From Lunularia cruciata (lineage: Eukaryota; Streptophyta; Marchantiopsida; Lunulariales; Lunulariaceae): DNA of 64,000 bases. The position numbers and the translations under genes are program-made. How positions within the stretch are numbered: position 1 is the stretch's first letter; each line of letters begins with the position of its first letter. Shown here piece after piece: positions 9,530 through 21,697 of the stretch. Where the stretch lies: contig OX419755.1 in the NCBI GenBank assembly GCA_948567375.1, positions 1,059,001-1,123,000 on the forward strand. The letters run 5' to 3'. The notes beneath the pieces were generated by a model that saw nothing but the letters and a program-made list of their open reading frames with translations, made no database searches and was not told the origin of the DNA.

Positions 9530-11473
9530 CTAAGGTCTCTCCTCCTCAAGCGTGATACAATTTACATTTGTATCCCCCTTTGCCTGAATTGCTGCACGCT
9601 TAGTAGAGGTCTGTACATATTTTACAGGCAGCTTCGAGTTCAGTGGGTGAGGACATTGGTGGCCCGTATGACCTGATCCTTTACAATTTCTGCACAGGGG
9701 AACGTACCCAATTTGCCTTCTTGGCTCCGGACAGTTTGGAGACCAATGTCCCATCGAGCCACAATTGTAGCAGGCTCCGGGTGCAACATTATGGTTGCTC
9801 ATCGGTGGTCTTTGTGGAGGAGCATTGGGGTTATACTCCCTTGGTCCAAACCTCAGACCTTGGTACAATGTGCTAGCCTGAGGCTGTACCTCTTGCGTTT
9901 GGTACACACCCTCTTCGTCCTCGTCTTGGCTCCATCCCGGAACCCAATCAATTTGTTGCACCAAGAATGCATTACGAGTATTGCATTTTGTGTTTGCGTG
10001 GCCTGACTTGCCACATGCGGTGCACCATACATTTGATCTGCCCAATGCGGGGGCCTTCCTTCTGTCTTTGGCCCCAATCATCTGGATCTTGAAATCTGAA
10101 AACTCCTTGATGAGGGCATCCAGCTTGGTATCCGCCTTATTTACACTCTTTGCTGGAGGAGTCATTGGTTTCTTACCCCCATGTCTTCTTACTTGTCTTG
10201 GCTTTGATTCTTCTTTGGACTTGGAAGAAGAGCTCAAAGGCGTGGAGGATTCTTCCGAAGAAGATGATGTACTACGTGAAGCTGTCCTTTTGGGCTTCTT
10301 GCCTTTCTTCTCCTGATTTCTCCGGTTGCCGGCAGAGTGAGAGTGGGCCGCCTCATAACGAGCAACATGTTTGAGTACTTTGTCAAGGGAAGTTACATTC
10401 CTCTCCCTTGCAAAGATTCGGATCTCTAGTGAAAGTCCCCCGAGGAACTAGGTAATGGCTTGGGCATCGGAGTAACCCACCACCCCCGATTGCTTGGGAA
10501 CTCAGTTCAAGAGTACCATGAACCGCTCAAAGTAGTCTCTCAACTTCTCCTTCTTGCCTCGGTCTAAATTGTTGAGTGCCACGAAGACACTCGTGTTGTA
10601 ATCAACCTCCTGGAATCATTCCAGGAAGTTGTTTCTCAAGTCTGCCCAGTCTGCCGGTACAAACCCCTTCTGGGTCACATGGGTGTACCAACTCCAAGGT
10701 TTCTTTCGGAGCAGACTTGGGAAAATTCTCAGTCAATCCGCCAAGTCATGCTCCTTATTAGCAAAGGAGATGACTTTGAATTGTTTGATGAATTCATTGG
10801 GGTCTTTGTTTTGTTTTGTCTCCTTATACTTTTAATAGGCATGTTGGGTGACAGGCAACAAAGTCATTGTTCGATGCACTGGGATTGGCTGAGGTAGTGT
10901 TGAACTTGACGGAACTGAGGGATTGGCTGGTATTGACGCCATGTTGTCAGCCCAGGGGTTCCAATTTGTCAAATTCAAGGTGGGTTCTTCTTCGACAATT
11001 TCTTCTATGAGGGTGTCAACTTCAACCCGGGTGGAAGATTCAAGATCAACACTTCCGATGTGTTCTTCAAAATTCTTTTGGGACAATCAAGGAATCATTC
11101 GTAGAAGATGTTGACACTCTTCTTCCGTAAGTGTTTGTGCTGTCTTTTCTCAAACAAAGTTCTTTAAGGACACAACTTCCTTCATAGCTCTAGGGGAAGT
11201 TGGTGTACTAGGCCGCAATGCATATGTTTGGCCACTCAAGTCTTTCTTCTTCTTGGACGAAGAAGGAGATGCGAAGTAGCCTTTCCAACCGCCTTCGTGT
11301 TTCTTGTGGTCAAGTTCTCGCAGGGCTTCTTGCACTTCGTGAAGGAGTTGAAAGTCCAACGCCTCTCGTTTGGTTTTGTCAACAGTGGATGGGACGTTCA
11401 AACATAAGTCTTCTTCATGCTGCAATGCTCGTCTTTGAGCTCTTTCTTCCCGTTGTTCTCTTGATGCAAACAT
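9530..11473 (-). pseudogene. Element A gag with three zinc knuckles
   Basis: The start MFASREQREERAQRR at 11473 is supported by the equivalent start of element C (MSALREQWEER at 33636) and lies about 65 bp after the PBS. The capsid core (NEFIKQF, WSWYTHV, YSDAQAIT, FARERN) is in the same frame but broken by several stops. The C-terminal part (10237-9530, 235 aa, open) has three CCHC knuckles: CTACGKSGHANTKC, CYNCGSMGHWSPNC and CRNCKGSGHTGHQC. At AIT-stop-FLGG, element C keeps Trp (TGG), so that stop is a TGG to TAG change. Confidence 0.92.
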
Positions 11474-11536
11474 TCATATTGCGTTGATACCCAATTTCAA
11501 ATTTGGCTTTGTATTCTTCTACTTTTGAGATTTGTA

Positions 11537-11554
11537 TCCCCGGCAGCGGTGCCA
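11537..11554 (-). other. Primer-binding site of element A (tRNA-Asp type)
   Basis: In minus-strand sense TGGCACCGCTGCCGGGGA lies 8 bp after the LTR end at 11563. It matches the plant tRNA-Asp primer site (TGGCGCCGTTGCCGGGGA) at 16 of 18 positions. This site is typical of Tat/Athila elements. Confidence 0.85.
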
Positions 11555-12374
11555 AAATATCATGTGACAACCCGGCAAACATCACTTTTGTGGTAATCAA
11601 GTAAGTAAAGTTTGTTCCCGCAGAGATACGAGTTAGAAATGGTCAAATACAAAGTCAAACAATAACAATAGCAGTTCTTCTTGGTTGCATCTTTAACCTC
11701 TCAGGTAGAAACCACACCTAGAAGAGAGTAACAAGCACTGATTCTCAGTCTTGTTACAATTAACACTCCATAATCACAATTCCATCAAATTTTTCCAAAC
11801 AATCTTGATTGTGATGATACAGGCTCTCCCAAAAAGCGCACTTCACTACAAAACAACTTTGCCTTAGAATTGTGTTCCACCCCTCCACTGAAGGCACAAC
11901 TTCTTTGATCAAAATTGCTTCACATCAACACTACGTTGCACTCACAAATGCAAAATACTACCAACACTACAATTCCTCTTAGATCTGTCAAGGCATTGCT
12001 TTGATTGCACTTCACTCAGGATCAAACACATAGAATGAAAATCAAGGCTATGGAATCCAACATCCAACAAACACACTGACTTGCACTTCAAATTTCTCCC
12101 AACACTCACAAACACAAACACAAACACAAAGTTGATACTCGGAATCAAGCTCAAGCAACGAGCACTGCTTCACGGCACTTCACTTTATCTATTCTCAGAA
12201 TTATGAGCACTGAATAACATTTGAATGCGAATGCCACTCTTAAGTAGTGAAGCAAATCTTCCTATTGCATAGTTATCTTCCTATTGCACCTCTTCCTAAC
12301 AACTCTACAAACCTGCAAATCCAAAATGACAATGCACCTCTTCATATCTGCCTATTCAAATCTCAAATTGGTTT

Positions 12375-14053
12375 CTACTCCGATCCAATGTCTACCTCAT
12401 CCTCGTCTTTCAAACCCAAATCTGAAGTAACTTTACTTCCTACTACTCTATCCTTGGGTTTCACAGCTCCTACTTCCTCTACCAAATCGATCAATTCTCT
12501 TTCCACTATGGGTAATCTCTCTAACTCCTTATCTCCCGACCCACTCTTCTCTAATGTCTCCATTGGTAACTCCAAAGACATTTGCACTCCTACTTCATCA
12601 ACTTTGGGTTTTGCTCTTACATCCTTCCAAAGTTTGTCTACCTCTAATTTCACTAAGTCTAGTCTAATTATGAGATTATCTTCTACCTCTAGTATTTTCC
12701 TATCTACACGAGTCTTGAGACTTATCAATAGCACGTTCAAATCAGTGTCCTTTGCCTGCCTCCTCCTCGTCTCCTGCACCAACAACTTCAACTCGTGCAG
12801 CCTCGTCTCTTCAATTTGAATGTTGGCCTCTGTACTTATCATCACGTTCATTGTGAGTACAATCTCCTTCAATGGCTCCAATCTCATCTTCCTTTCACGT
12901 TCTCGATCTGCAAGCCAGTCCTCTCTGTACATCACCAATTCCGCTTTGAACTCGGCTTTAACCGTTTATTTCTCCTTCTCCTTCTGCTCAATCTTCTCCT
13001 CTTGATTACAAAGTAACTCTTGTAATCTCTCTTCTTCCCTATATCTTACTGCCAACTACCTTTGCCAGAGTTGCTTCTTCTCTTCTACACTCTCCATCAC
13101 TCTATCGAGCTCTTGTTCCTTTGCTGCTACCCTCGCCATAGCATAGATAAGTTCTAATCTTGAATCAACAAACTCTTGCTTCAAGATTTCATATTCTGCT
13201 ACTTGTCTTTCCCTTGCTATGTCACTCTTCTTAACAAGATCTTCTCGATACATCACCTCTCTCTTCAAGTCTTCAATTACTTGACTCTTCACTACTACCT
13301 CCCCTCGCATTACTTCCCTTTCTTCCTCACCTCGAGTTATAATCTTCTTCAACTCCTAGTTCTCTTCTTCTAATCTTGATAACACCTGCAAAACAGTCTT
13401 CACCTCAGGACATGTCGACTGCATCTCCTTCTTCCGGTGCTCCAACTTCACCAGCAATGGGCACATGATCTCCCTCAGGTACTCCACTCCATTGCTCACA
13501 ACTACTTCCACTTGCGTAGCAATCTCCTTCCTTACTTCTTGTTCACCCGCTACTCGCCTTCTCCTCTACAGTCTTCGAATCAAAATCGATGCCTCACTTC
13601 CCAAGTCTCTTCTGCTACTTCTCCCTTACCCAAGAATCTGGCACCTTGCTCTATGCCTGCTTCTCTCCCAAGCACTAATCTCCAATCCAACTCTGTCCAG
13701 CAAGCCGGATTTCCTCTCTTCCCCTCTTCCTTGGGGCCATCGAGACACTTGCTCTCGATAATCTTAGTCATGAACCTTGGAAAACTGACATTCCAATTCC
13801 ATGCCAAGAACATGATCCAAAGTCGGCTCAAGACTTTGATTCTTGCAATCATGTCTAGTCTCCGAATTGCATGATTCTTCACTGCAAATTTGGAGTTCTT
13901 CTTTCCTCCTCACATCTCTCTTGCTTTCTTGATATCTCTCGGTTTCACTCTCTCAACTTCTCCCTTACACACTAGCGCATCTTCAACTCTATTTCCCTTC
14001 CCATGATCACCTACAAGACGACTTCTCAACAGCAAAGGAAAATTGCTTGACAT
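12375..14053 (-). pseudogene. LTR-encoded coiled-coil protein, deleted copy (A 5' LTR)
   Basis: The ATG at 14053 corresponds to the MSSNF start of other copies. The N-terminal basic domain is visible in 13882-13580. The coiled coil is in 13352-13056 (KSQVIEDLKREVMYREDLVKKSD...VESVEEKKQLWQR) and 12938-12375, ending VDIGSE. The middle domain (DAFSLK...SSGSEA in other copies) is deleted. Frame changes and a TAG between the coiled-coil parts make it inactive. Confidence 0.78.
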
Positions 14054-14070
14054 TGCTTCATCATGAGCCC

Positions 14071-14080
14071 AATTTTTATA
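14071..14080 (-). promoter_or_regulatory. TATA box in the A 5' LTR
   Basis: TATAAAAATT in minus-strand sense lies 18 bp upstream of the coiled-coil ATG at 14053. The same element stands at the same place in L4 (22281) and L7 (35871). Conservation between subfamilies supports it as the LTR core promoter. Confidence 0.6.
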
Positions 14081-14416
14081 GAGTTGTGCTTTCTTTGTCT
14101 CTCTTCAATTTGAGTTTCTACTGAGAAATCACACCTCTTGCATGCACCTATCACTGTCAATCGTACTTCACGCATATGGGCCGCCGGTTTTGAACGGTCC
14201 CTTCTTGAAGTTCTTGCCCCGACAAAAGGTTGTTAGATTGTCTTCACCTCGGGTTGAGCTCCCCGTGATATGAAGATTCCTTACTTCGGGTTGTATGCTG
14301 ATAGGGCATTTCCAAGTACTTTGCCTTATGACCCAAAGTCACTTTACTTCGGGTTTCATCCCAAAGACTCTTTTCTTTGCCTTCTTCAGCCATACAAGCG
14401 CAATGTGGGCACCACA

Positions 14417-16700
14417 CTTGTCTGCAAAGATGTGATGATATGGGCCTTGACTAGCCATGGGATACCTTATAATAAAGGGAATTGTGCCAAGGCAAGCATG
14501 TCCATGATCAAGTAATCCGCTAGGAAGGTTTGCTTGCCAATGAGTGTGGGGACCTTTGATAATAGTCCAAGGGAGTGATGTCATCTCCCATCTACCATTT
14601 GAAGGAGAGTAGCAGTCTTTGTCATTCCCTTGAGCCTTAATATCTTTATGACTCCCCTTGTTATGATATTTACCAAAGACCCTAAGTCTTTGCAAAAATT
14701 CAAGATGACACTAACTTCAATTATTACAAGAATATTTGGATCATGGCCTTTGGTGTATTATACTTGATGATCCTTGGTCTTCAAAAGTACCATAGGGGCT
14801 TTTTGGTGCTAAGTTCTATGGGTAATCTTGAATTGGAGAGTGCAGGCTGCCCGTAGTTGAAGGTGTGGATGACTCTACAAGGTCTTGTCAAGGGTGGTGC
14901 AAGGTTTGGGATGTTTTTCTCATCAATGATTTTGTTGCTCCTCTGTTAGAAAGTTTTGAAGTTTTTTGCACTCAATAGGGGACACTTTGCAGAGTTGTTT
15001 GAAAGAAATGTTGGCTTTTACATTTGCCAAGTCAATCATGATGTCATAGTTATGCATGATAGAAGTGGCACAAGGGTGTCAAACATAGGGACTACTGCCA
15101 TGTTCATTTCCAAGACTGCCTAATTAGTTTCTTCTTGTATGGTCCCTTCATAAAAAATGTTAGAGTAACTCTCAAAGTTGGAGGCACTACTTGGATCAGG
15201 TACAATATATGTGGAAGATCCAATTGTAAGGAAGATAGTTGCATCTGAAGTAGCACTTCCATTAGTGGGGTTGCTTCTTTTAGGACAAAAACATCTTCTA
15301 CATTGATAAAATGCATAGTCCTATTAGGACTAGCATTATTATGTGAGTTGTTCTATGCAAGTGCTTGCCATGTTTGTGTTATAAAGTTCTTGACATGCAA
15401 GCATTGTGCAATAATGTGATGCTAGAGCAAAATGAACAATGAGTGTACTTATTGGGTGTACTTATTGTACTTATTGCTATTGATTTGCACTTTGATTCTC
15501 ATAGCAATTGTGATAGCATATATTGATCCAAGTGGTCCCTATCCTTGTTTATTTCCTTGTCTACATTAGACAAGCGGGTCACATAAGCATTGATTGAAGC
15601 TATTCTGCAATGAGATGATATCTATAGCATGCTATCCTCCTTCTCGGGTTTCATGGCATCTTTATAGTGTTTGAAATTTATCATGATGTAGTGCACATAG
15701 TTGTACCATAGGACTAGGTTTTCCATAGGACAATTAATCTCAAAGATGGTTTTTATGTTTTTCTCCCTTGAGAGCCCATCAACCTCCTTGGTTGTCACTC
15801 TCTACTAACCAATCCTCATGTTATTGGAAGACTATGGGACATCCTATAGTAGAGTCCCTGGTTACTTAGGATCAATAACACATCAATTCATACAAGTTTT
15901 ATAATCATCCATTGATTCTAGCAGTCATCCATATAAGAAGTCAAGAGCCATGATAGACAAGGTACTTAAGCCTTATATCCCTTGAATTTGAGCTATCACT
16001 TTACAATGGGAGACCATTCCTTGCCTTGTGAGGAATGTCTTAAAGTATCAGGTTCCACTCCCTCTACCTAGTCCTACTCCTTACCTTCTATTAAGTAGCA
16101 AGTGATTAATTCTTGAGAACTCTTTTGCACTTATACCAACAACTATCAACCAACACACCAAAGAGGATTGATTTCCCTTTTATAACTAGGATCAAACCCT
16201 AAAAAGAATAATTTTATCTACCTCTCAATTTTTCCTTTGGGGTGGCCGTCTCCTTCAATTAGCTACCCCCATCAATGCCAATTGGCTCCTAATTGTTGAT
16301 TCTAATCTAGATTATACTACCTAAGTGCATCAACATGTTGCCTTTACATTTATTATCTACCTAATTTTGTCTTGTTGTGTAATATACTCATATTGTTCTT
16401 GCCCATTCTCTTGTTGCTCTTGTACAAAGAATCTCGCAATGGGAATCACGTAGCAACTTGCCCATAATAGAAGTCTTGCACTCCAATTTGTGTAGCTAAC
16501 ACAACCCTTAGCACCTACTTGGCCAAGACAACAACAATCAAGATCTCGCACCATTTTCTCTATGATCAAAAAACAATAGGTTTCCCATAGGATCTTTTCT
16601 TCCTTGCGCTGCAATGGAATGAAGTGTAGGTTGTAAGGTCTGCACTTTGTGCCATTAGTATGGGACTTCAAAATTTTCTATCCAATGTCTCCAATTGCAC
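14417..16700. other. Unassigned, probably old degraded repeat
   Basis: I see no convincing gene here. Short open stretches on both strands lack recognisable motifs. It lies directly downstream, in minus-strand sense, of the integrase remnant at 16700-17280, so part of it may be the 3' end and LTR of that old element. Element A inserted at 14416/14417, with flanking bases CTTGT here; the partner TSD is outside the window. Confidence 0.4.
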
Positions 16701-17280
16701 TAATCCATTGTTAAAGACCTCATATTTTTTGTAAGGGCCTAGCTACTTTTTTGCAAATTTGCTAGGGAATTGGTCCACATTGTCACAAAATTTTAAAACC
16801 AAATCTTTTTTGTAGAGGGGGATCTCTTTGGTTTTGGAGTCAAAGTAGGTTTTATCCCTAACTTGAATGGTATAATTGCTTATTGCATGAAGACAAGTTG
16901 GAACATGGTGAAGCCCATTGTGAGCTTGATCATAGTACAATAAGTCCATAACATGTCTACTTCTTTTCATCCTAATTGGTTAGGTTTAAACTCACAGTTT
17001 TCTTGAGGATTGTTAGCAAAATACCGTTGACTTATTTGACTTGACCATTTGCTTGTGGGAGATAAGGGGTAGAGATATCATGACAAATCCCATAAGTAAT
17101 TATGAGGTCCTGCACACCATTGTTGATGAAGTGTGGTGCTTTGTTTGTGACAATGGATAGTGGATAACCAAATGCAGAGATAATATTCTTAGGTATAAAT
17201 TGAATGGTGATCATGGTAGAGTTGTTGATAAAGGAGTCAACTTTGGCCCATTTTTTTAATGTAATTGGGAAAACCAACAA
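16700..17280 (-). pseudogene. Element G: gypsy integrase remnant
   Basis: Minus-strand reading 17280-17032 shows the integrase core (WAKVDSFI, SAFGYPLSIVTNKAPHF, STPYLPQANGQVK). The second catalytic Asp and the final Glu read Asn and Lys here (TNKAP, GQVK). After a break, 16970-16743 gives the C-terminal domain (RDKTYFDSKTKEIPLYKKDLVLKF...FPSKFAKK). It is a chromodomain-less gypsy integrase of a different lineage from A, D, E and F. It joins the C-element LTR directly at about 17280, where that LTR has lost its last 9 or so bases. Confidence 0.8.
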
Positions 17281-18329
17281 GTATCACTTTGTAGTAATCA
17301 GGCAAATAAATTTTGTTCACATAGAGATACAAATCACAAATGTTCAAATACAAAGACAAATGGTAACAAGATTTTTCTTGGTTGTGTCTTTAATCTCTCT
17401 GGTAAAAACCATACCCAAAAGAGAGTAACAAGCACTAACTTGTAGTCTTGTCACAAATTAACACTTCATAATCACAACTTCATCAAATTCTATCCAAATA
17501 AATCTTGATTGTGATGATTTAGATCCTTCCAAAGATGGACACTTTATTGTAAAGCACCTTCACCTCAGAATTATGTTCCACTCCACCACTGAAGCCACAA
17601 TTTCCTTGATCAAAATTGCTTTGCATTAACTCAATGCTGTACTCACAAATGAAAAATACTACCAACACTACAATTCCTTTCAAATCTGTCAAGACATTGC
17701 TTTGATTGCACTTCACTCAAGATCAAACACACAGAATGAAGATAAAGGTTGCGGAATCCAACATCCAACAAACACATTGACTTGCACTTCAAATTTCTCT
17801 CAAGACTCACAAGCACACACATAGAATTGACACTTGGAATTAAGCTTAATTGACAAGCATTGAACTCAATACTTTGCTTTATCTATCTTCAAAAATTTGG
17901 AATACTAAACAACATAAGATTGCAAAGGCACCCTTTAAATAGTAGAGCAGTCAACAATTGCTAACAACTATACCATTTTACAACAAATATACCAACTTGC
18001 AGATCCAAAATGACAATGCACTTCTTCATATGTCTCTTCAAATCTCAAAACTATTGCTAATCCGATCCATGTCTACCTCTTCTTTGGCTTCCAAATCCGA
18101 TGATCCTCCAAGTATTTCTCCTTCTTTGGGTCTATCTTCAATTACCAAATCCTTCACCATTTCTAGTACTTCTTCATTATGAATTACAATTGAGGTCATG
18201 GGTAACCTTTCTAACTCTTTATCTCTTGATCCTCTTTTCTCTAATGTCTCAGAGGATAACTCCAAAGACACTTGCACTCCTACTTCTACTACTTTGGACA
18301 TCTTTCCCTCCTTCACACTACTCCAAAGT
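17281..18329 (-). repeat. L5, downstream part: C-element 3' LTR
   Basis: This is the noncoding tail (17281-18060) and the last codons of the coiled-coil ORF (about 18062-18329: EVGVQVSLEL, EEVDMD) of a subfamily II LTR. It continues at 25873 after solo LTR L3: joining CACTACTCCAAAG to GCTTTCTAACTCTGAG restores the order seen in L7 at 38170-38210. The 3' terminus GTTGTCACA is lost at the junction with integrase fragment G. Confidence 0.8.
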
Positions 18330-19125
18330 TGTGACAACCTGGCAAATATCACTTTTGCAATAATCGGGTAAGTAAAGTTTGTTCTTGTAGAGATACGAGT
18401 CAGAAATGTCTAAATACGAAGTCAAAGTAACAATCTCAATTCTTCTTGGTTGTGTCTTTAATCTCTCAGGTAGAAACCACACCCAAAAGAGAGTAACAAG
18501 CAATGATTCTCAATCTTATCATGAATTCACACTCCTTAATCACAACTCCATCAATTCTTTCCAAACAATCTTAATTGTGATGATTCAGGCTCTCCCAAAA
18601 ATGGCACTTCACTGCAAAATGACTTCACCTCAGAATTGTGTTCCACTCCTCCATTGAAAGCACAACTTCCTCGATCAAAATTGCTTCACATCAACATTAC
18701 CCTGCACTCACAAATGCAGAATACTACCAACACTACAATTCCTCTCAGATCTGTCAAGGCATTGCTCCAATTGCAGTTCACTCAGGATCAAACACACAGA
18801 ATGAAGATCAAGGCTGCGGAATCCAACATCCAACAAGTAGACTAACTTGCACTTTGAATTTCTCCACACACTCACAAACATAGACACAAAGTTGATACTC
18901 GGAATCAAGCTTAAGCAATGAGCACTGCTTCACAGCACTTTGCTTTATCTATTCTCAAAATTATGAGCACTGAACAACATGATACTGCCAAATGCCACTC
19001 TTAAATAGTGAAGCAATCAACAATTATCTTCCTAGTGCACCTCTTCCTAATGACTCTACAAACCTGTAGATCTGAAATGACAATGCACCTCTTCATATCT
19101 ACCTATTCAAATCTCAAATCGGTTA

Positions 19126-21697
19126 CTAATCCAATCCAATGTCTACTTCTTCCTTGGCTTTCAAACCCAATCTCAAAGTAACTTTATTTCCTACTACTCT
19201 ATCCTCAGGTTTCATAATTCCTACATCTTCTACCAGATCTAACAATTCTCTTTCCTGATCTGACATTTCACTAGTGGGTAATCTATCTAACTCCTTATCT
19301 ACTGACTCACTCTTCTCTAATGTCTCCAATGGTAATTCCAAAGACATCTGCACTCCTACTTCATCTACTTTGGGTTTTGCTCTAACATCTTTCTGAATTT
19401 TATCTATCTCCAACTTTACTAAGTCTAATCTGATCATGATATTGTCTTTGACTTCCAATATTTTCCTATCTACACGAGTTCTGAGACTAATTAATAGAGC
19501 ATTCAAGTCTGTATCCTTTGCATGTCTCCTCCTTGTCTCTTGCACCAACAACTTCAACTCGTGCAGCCTCGTCTCTTCAATACGAACACTGGCCTCTGTA
19601 CTTAGCATTGCATTCATCCTGATTACGATCTCTTTCAATGGCTCCAATCTCATCTTCCTTTCATGCTCCCGATCTGCAAGCCAATCTTCCTTATACATTG
19701 CTAATTCTGCCTCGAACTCGGCTTTCACCGTTTCCTTCTCCTTCTCCTTCTGCACAATCTTCTCCTCTTGATTACGAAGTAACTCTCGTAATCTCTCTTC
19801 TTCCCTATATTTCACTATCAACTCCCGTTGCTACAATTGCTTCTTCTCTTCTACACTCTCTATCACTCTATCAAGCTCTTGTTCCTTCTTTGCTACCCTT
19901 GCCATAGCATGGATAATTTTGTAGTCTTGAATCAGCAAACTGCTGCTTCAAGATTTTGTACTCAACTACTTGTCTCTCCCTTGCTATGTCACTCTTCTTC
20001 ACAAGTTCCTCTTGATACCTCACTTCTCTCTTCAAATCCTCAATAGCTTGACTCTGCACTAATGCATCCACTTGCAGTACTTCCCTTTCCTCCTCACCTT
20101 GGATTATACTCTTCTTCAAGTCCGAGTTCTCTTCTTCCAATCTAATACTTGCAACACAGTCTTCACTTCCGGACACTTTGACTGCATCTCCCTCTTCTTG
20201 TGCTCTAGCTTCACTAACAATGGGCACATAATTTCTTGCAGGTGCTCCACTCCATCACTTGCAACTACTTCAACCTGTGGAGTGATCTCCTTCTTCACCT
20301 CTTCTTCTCTCAATACTCGCCTTCTTCTCTGCAGTTGTCGTATCAAAATAGATGCTTCACTTCCCGAACTAGCATTCTCATCTTCCCTTGCCTTGCTCAG
20401 ACCCGCTTCACACTTCACCTTGTGCCTCGACCAAACTCCCCTCTGAATTGTAATCTTCTTCTCCTCCGGCTCGGGTACCTCGTCCTCAAACTTCACATTA
20501 TTCTCTTCCTCGAGCTCCACCCAAACTTCTTCTTCTTATGTAGGTACCGATGTCATCTCCCCACCTTCATCACTATCACTACTTGTATCTCTAGTTTGTA
20601 GCGTGAGCTCAGGTTCTTCCTTGTGTTCCAAGTCTTCGGACTTGCACTCGGCTTTGCCTTTTGAGTCTTCCTCCAATGACGCAATCACCATCATACCTTT
20701 CCTCGGGTTTTCTCTCTTGGTCTTTTGGGGTCTTGTCTTCTCTATGTCTTTACCTTCTCCTTGTCGACTCCACTTCTTTGACTTTGGAGTACTTACTTCT
20801 ACCGCTGCACTCTTCCCCGTCTGTGCGTAGTACTCATCAGTGCTCCGGATTTGAAGAATATACTATTGCTCCTCCGTGTCGACTTCCCTTCTCAAGTCGA
20901 GATGAAAGTGAGACACCATTCTATTGCGCTCTGCTGCATTGAGCAAATTCAACCCAAGGTAGAAATGTGCTGCAAACGGCACAATATAGTGTGGAGGTGA
21001 CTTATCCCGCAAATTCCACACCATCTGCCTTGTTCTCCCATGGAAGCACCTCGCCCAGTTGATAGGTTCTCCTGGAAACATCTTATGGAAGAACACCACT
21101 TGGTGTTTCATCACATAAGTCGTTCTCTCCGGCTTCAGAATTGCCATGAGAGCACTCACGATCCCTCTCTTCATCGGATCTTTGTAACTCTCGACCTTAT
21201 ACCCATTCTTTGCACTCTTCAAAGAGAAGGCATCCCTCACTTCTTGGGTTTCTTTGGCTACCTCTCCCTTCCCCAAGAACATGGCACCCTACTCCACGCC
21301 TACCTCTCTTCCGAGTACCAATCTCCAATCCGACTGTGTCCAGCAAGCCGGATTTCCTCTCTTCCCCTCTTCCTCAAGGCCATCAAGACACTTACTCTTG
21401 ATTATCTTGGTCATGAACCCTAGAAAACTCACGTTCTAGTTCCATGCCAAGAATGTGATCCGAAGTCGGCTCAAGACTTTGATTCTTGCGATCACATCTA
21501 ACCTCCAAATCGCATGATTTCTCACTACAAATTCGGAGTTCTTCTTTCCTCCTCCCATCTTTCATGCTTCCTCATTGTCTCTTGGGTTAACTCTCTTGAA
21601 TTCTCCTCTACTCACTAGCGCGTCTTCAACTCTACTTCCCTTCCCACGATCTCATGCAGGATGACTCCTCAATGGCAAAGGAAGAATTGCTTGACAT
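19126..21697 (-). pseudogene. LTR-encoded coiled-coil protein, broken copy (L3)
   Basis: It starts at the ATG at 21697. The middle domain is at 21282-20863 (DAFSLKSAKNGYKVESY...PPHYIVPFAAHFYLGLNLLN). The Lys/Arg-Glu linker spans about 20860-20560, then KITIQRGVWSRHKVKCE (20520-20116). The coiled coil follows (20227-19871; 19821-19126, 231 aa open), ending VDIGLD. The full span is about 857 codons, the length of an undeleted copy. Several frame changes make it inactive. Function unknown. Confidence 0.8.

Larger units (their letters stand above)
1623..14416 (-). mobile_element. Element A: Ty3/gypsy retrotransposon with giant LTRs
   Basis: The minus-strand order is 5' LTR (14416-11563), PBS (11554-11537), gag-pol (11473-5561), polypurine tract (3042-3031) and 3' LTR (3029-1623, continuing left of the window behind L1). 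LTR ends are TGTGG...GTTGTCACA. The PBS matches the tRNA-Asp type used by plant Tat/Athila elements, and the gag has three zinc knuckles. By eye the two LTRs are about 95-96% identical over roughly 310 bp (1630-1940 against 13070-13380). A solo LTR of another family (E2) sits just inside the PPT. Gag-pol carries several stops and two frame changes, so the copy is dead. Confidence 0.9.
11563..14416 (-). repeat. Element A 5' LTR (2,854 bp)
   Basis: The LTR runs from TGTGGTGCCCACATT at 14416 to GTTGTCACA at 11563. It lacks about 60 bp of A/T-rich sequence just inside the 5' end. It also lacks about 1 kb in the middle of the ORF, relative to the 3.75-kb LTRs L3, L4 and L7. The mid-ORF deletion is shared with the 3' LTR of A. 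The region 11563-12375 is the noncoding tail. Confidence 0.92.

Noticed and set aside
14339-14695. 118-aa ORF crossing the left LTR boundary of A
   Set aside because: It spans the A/flank junction, so it cannot be an ancestral gene; no motif is visible.
16255-16275. GATGGGGGTAGC (minus strand) as the PPT of element G
   Set aside because: No TG terminus or LTR partner follows, so the boundary cannot be supported.
19436-19907. Antisense ORFs across the coiled-coil copies (for example 19436-19771, 12247-12819, 28383-28880)
   Set aside because: They are shadows of the Glu/Lys-rich coding strand, and give Ser/Leu/Phe-rich nonsense that is repeated in each copy.
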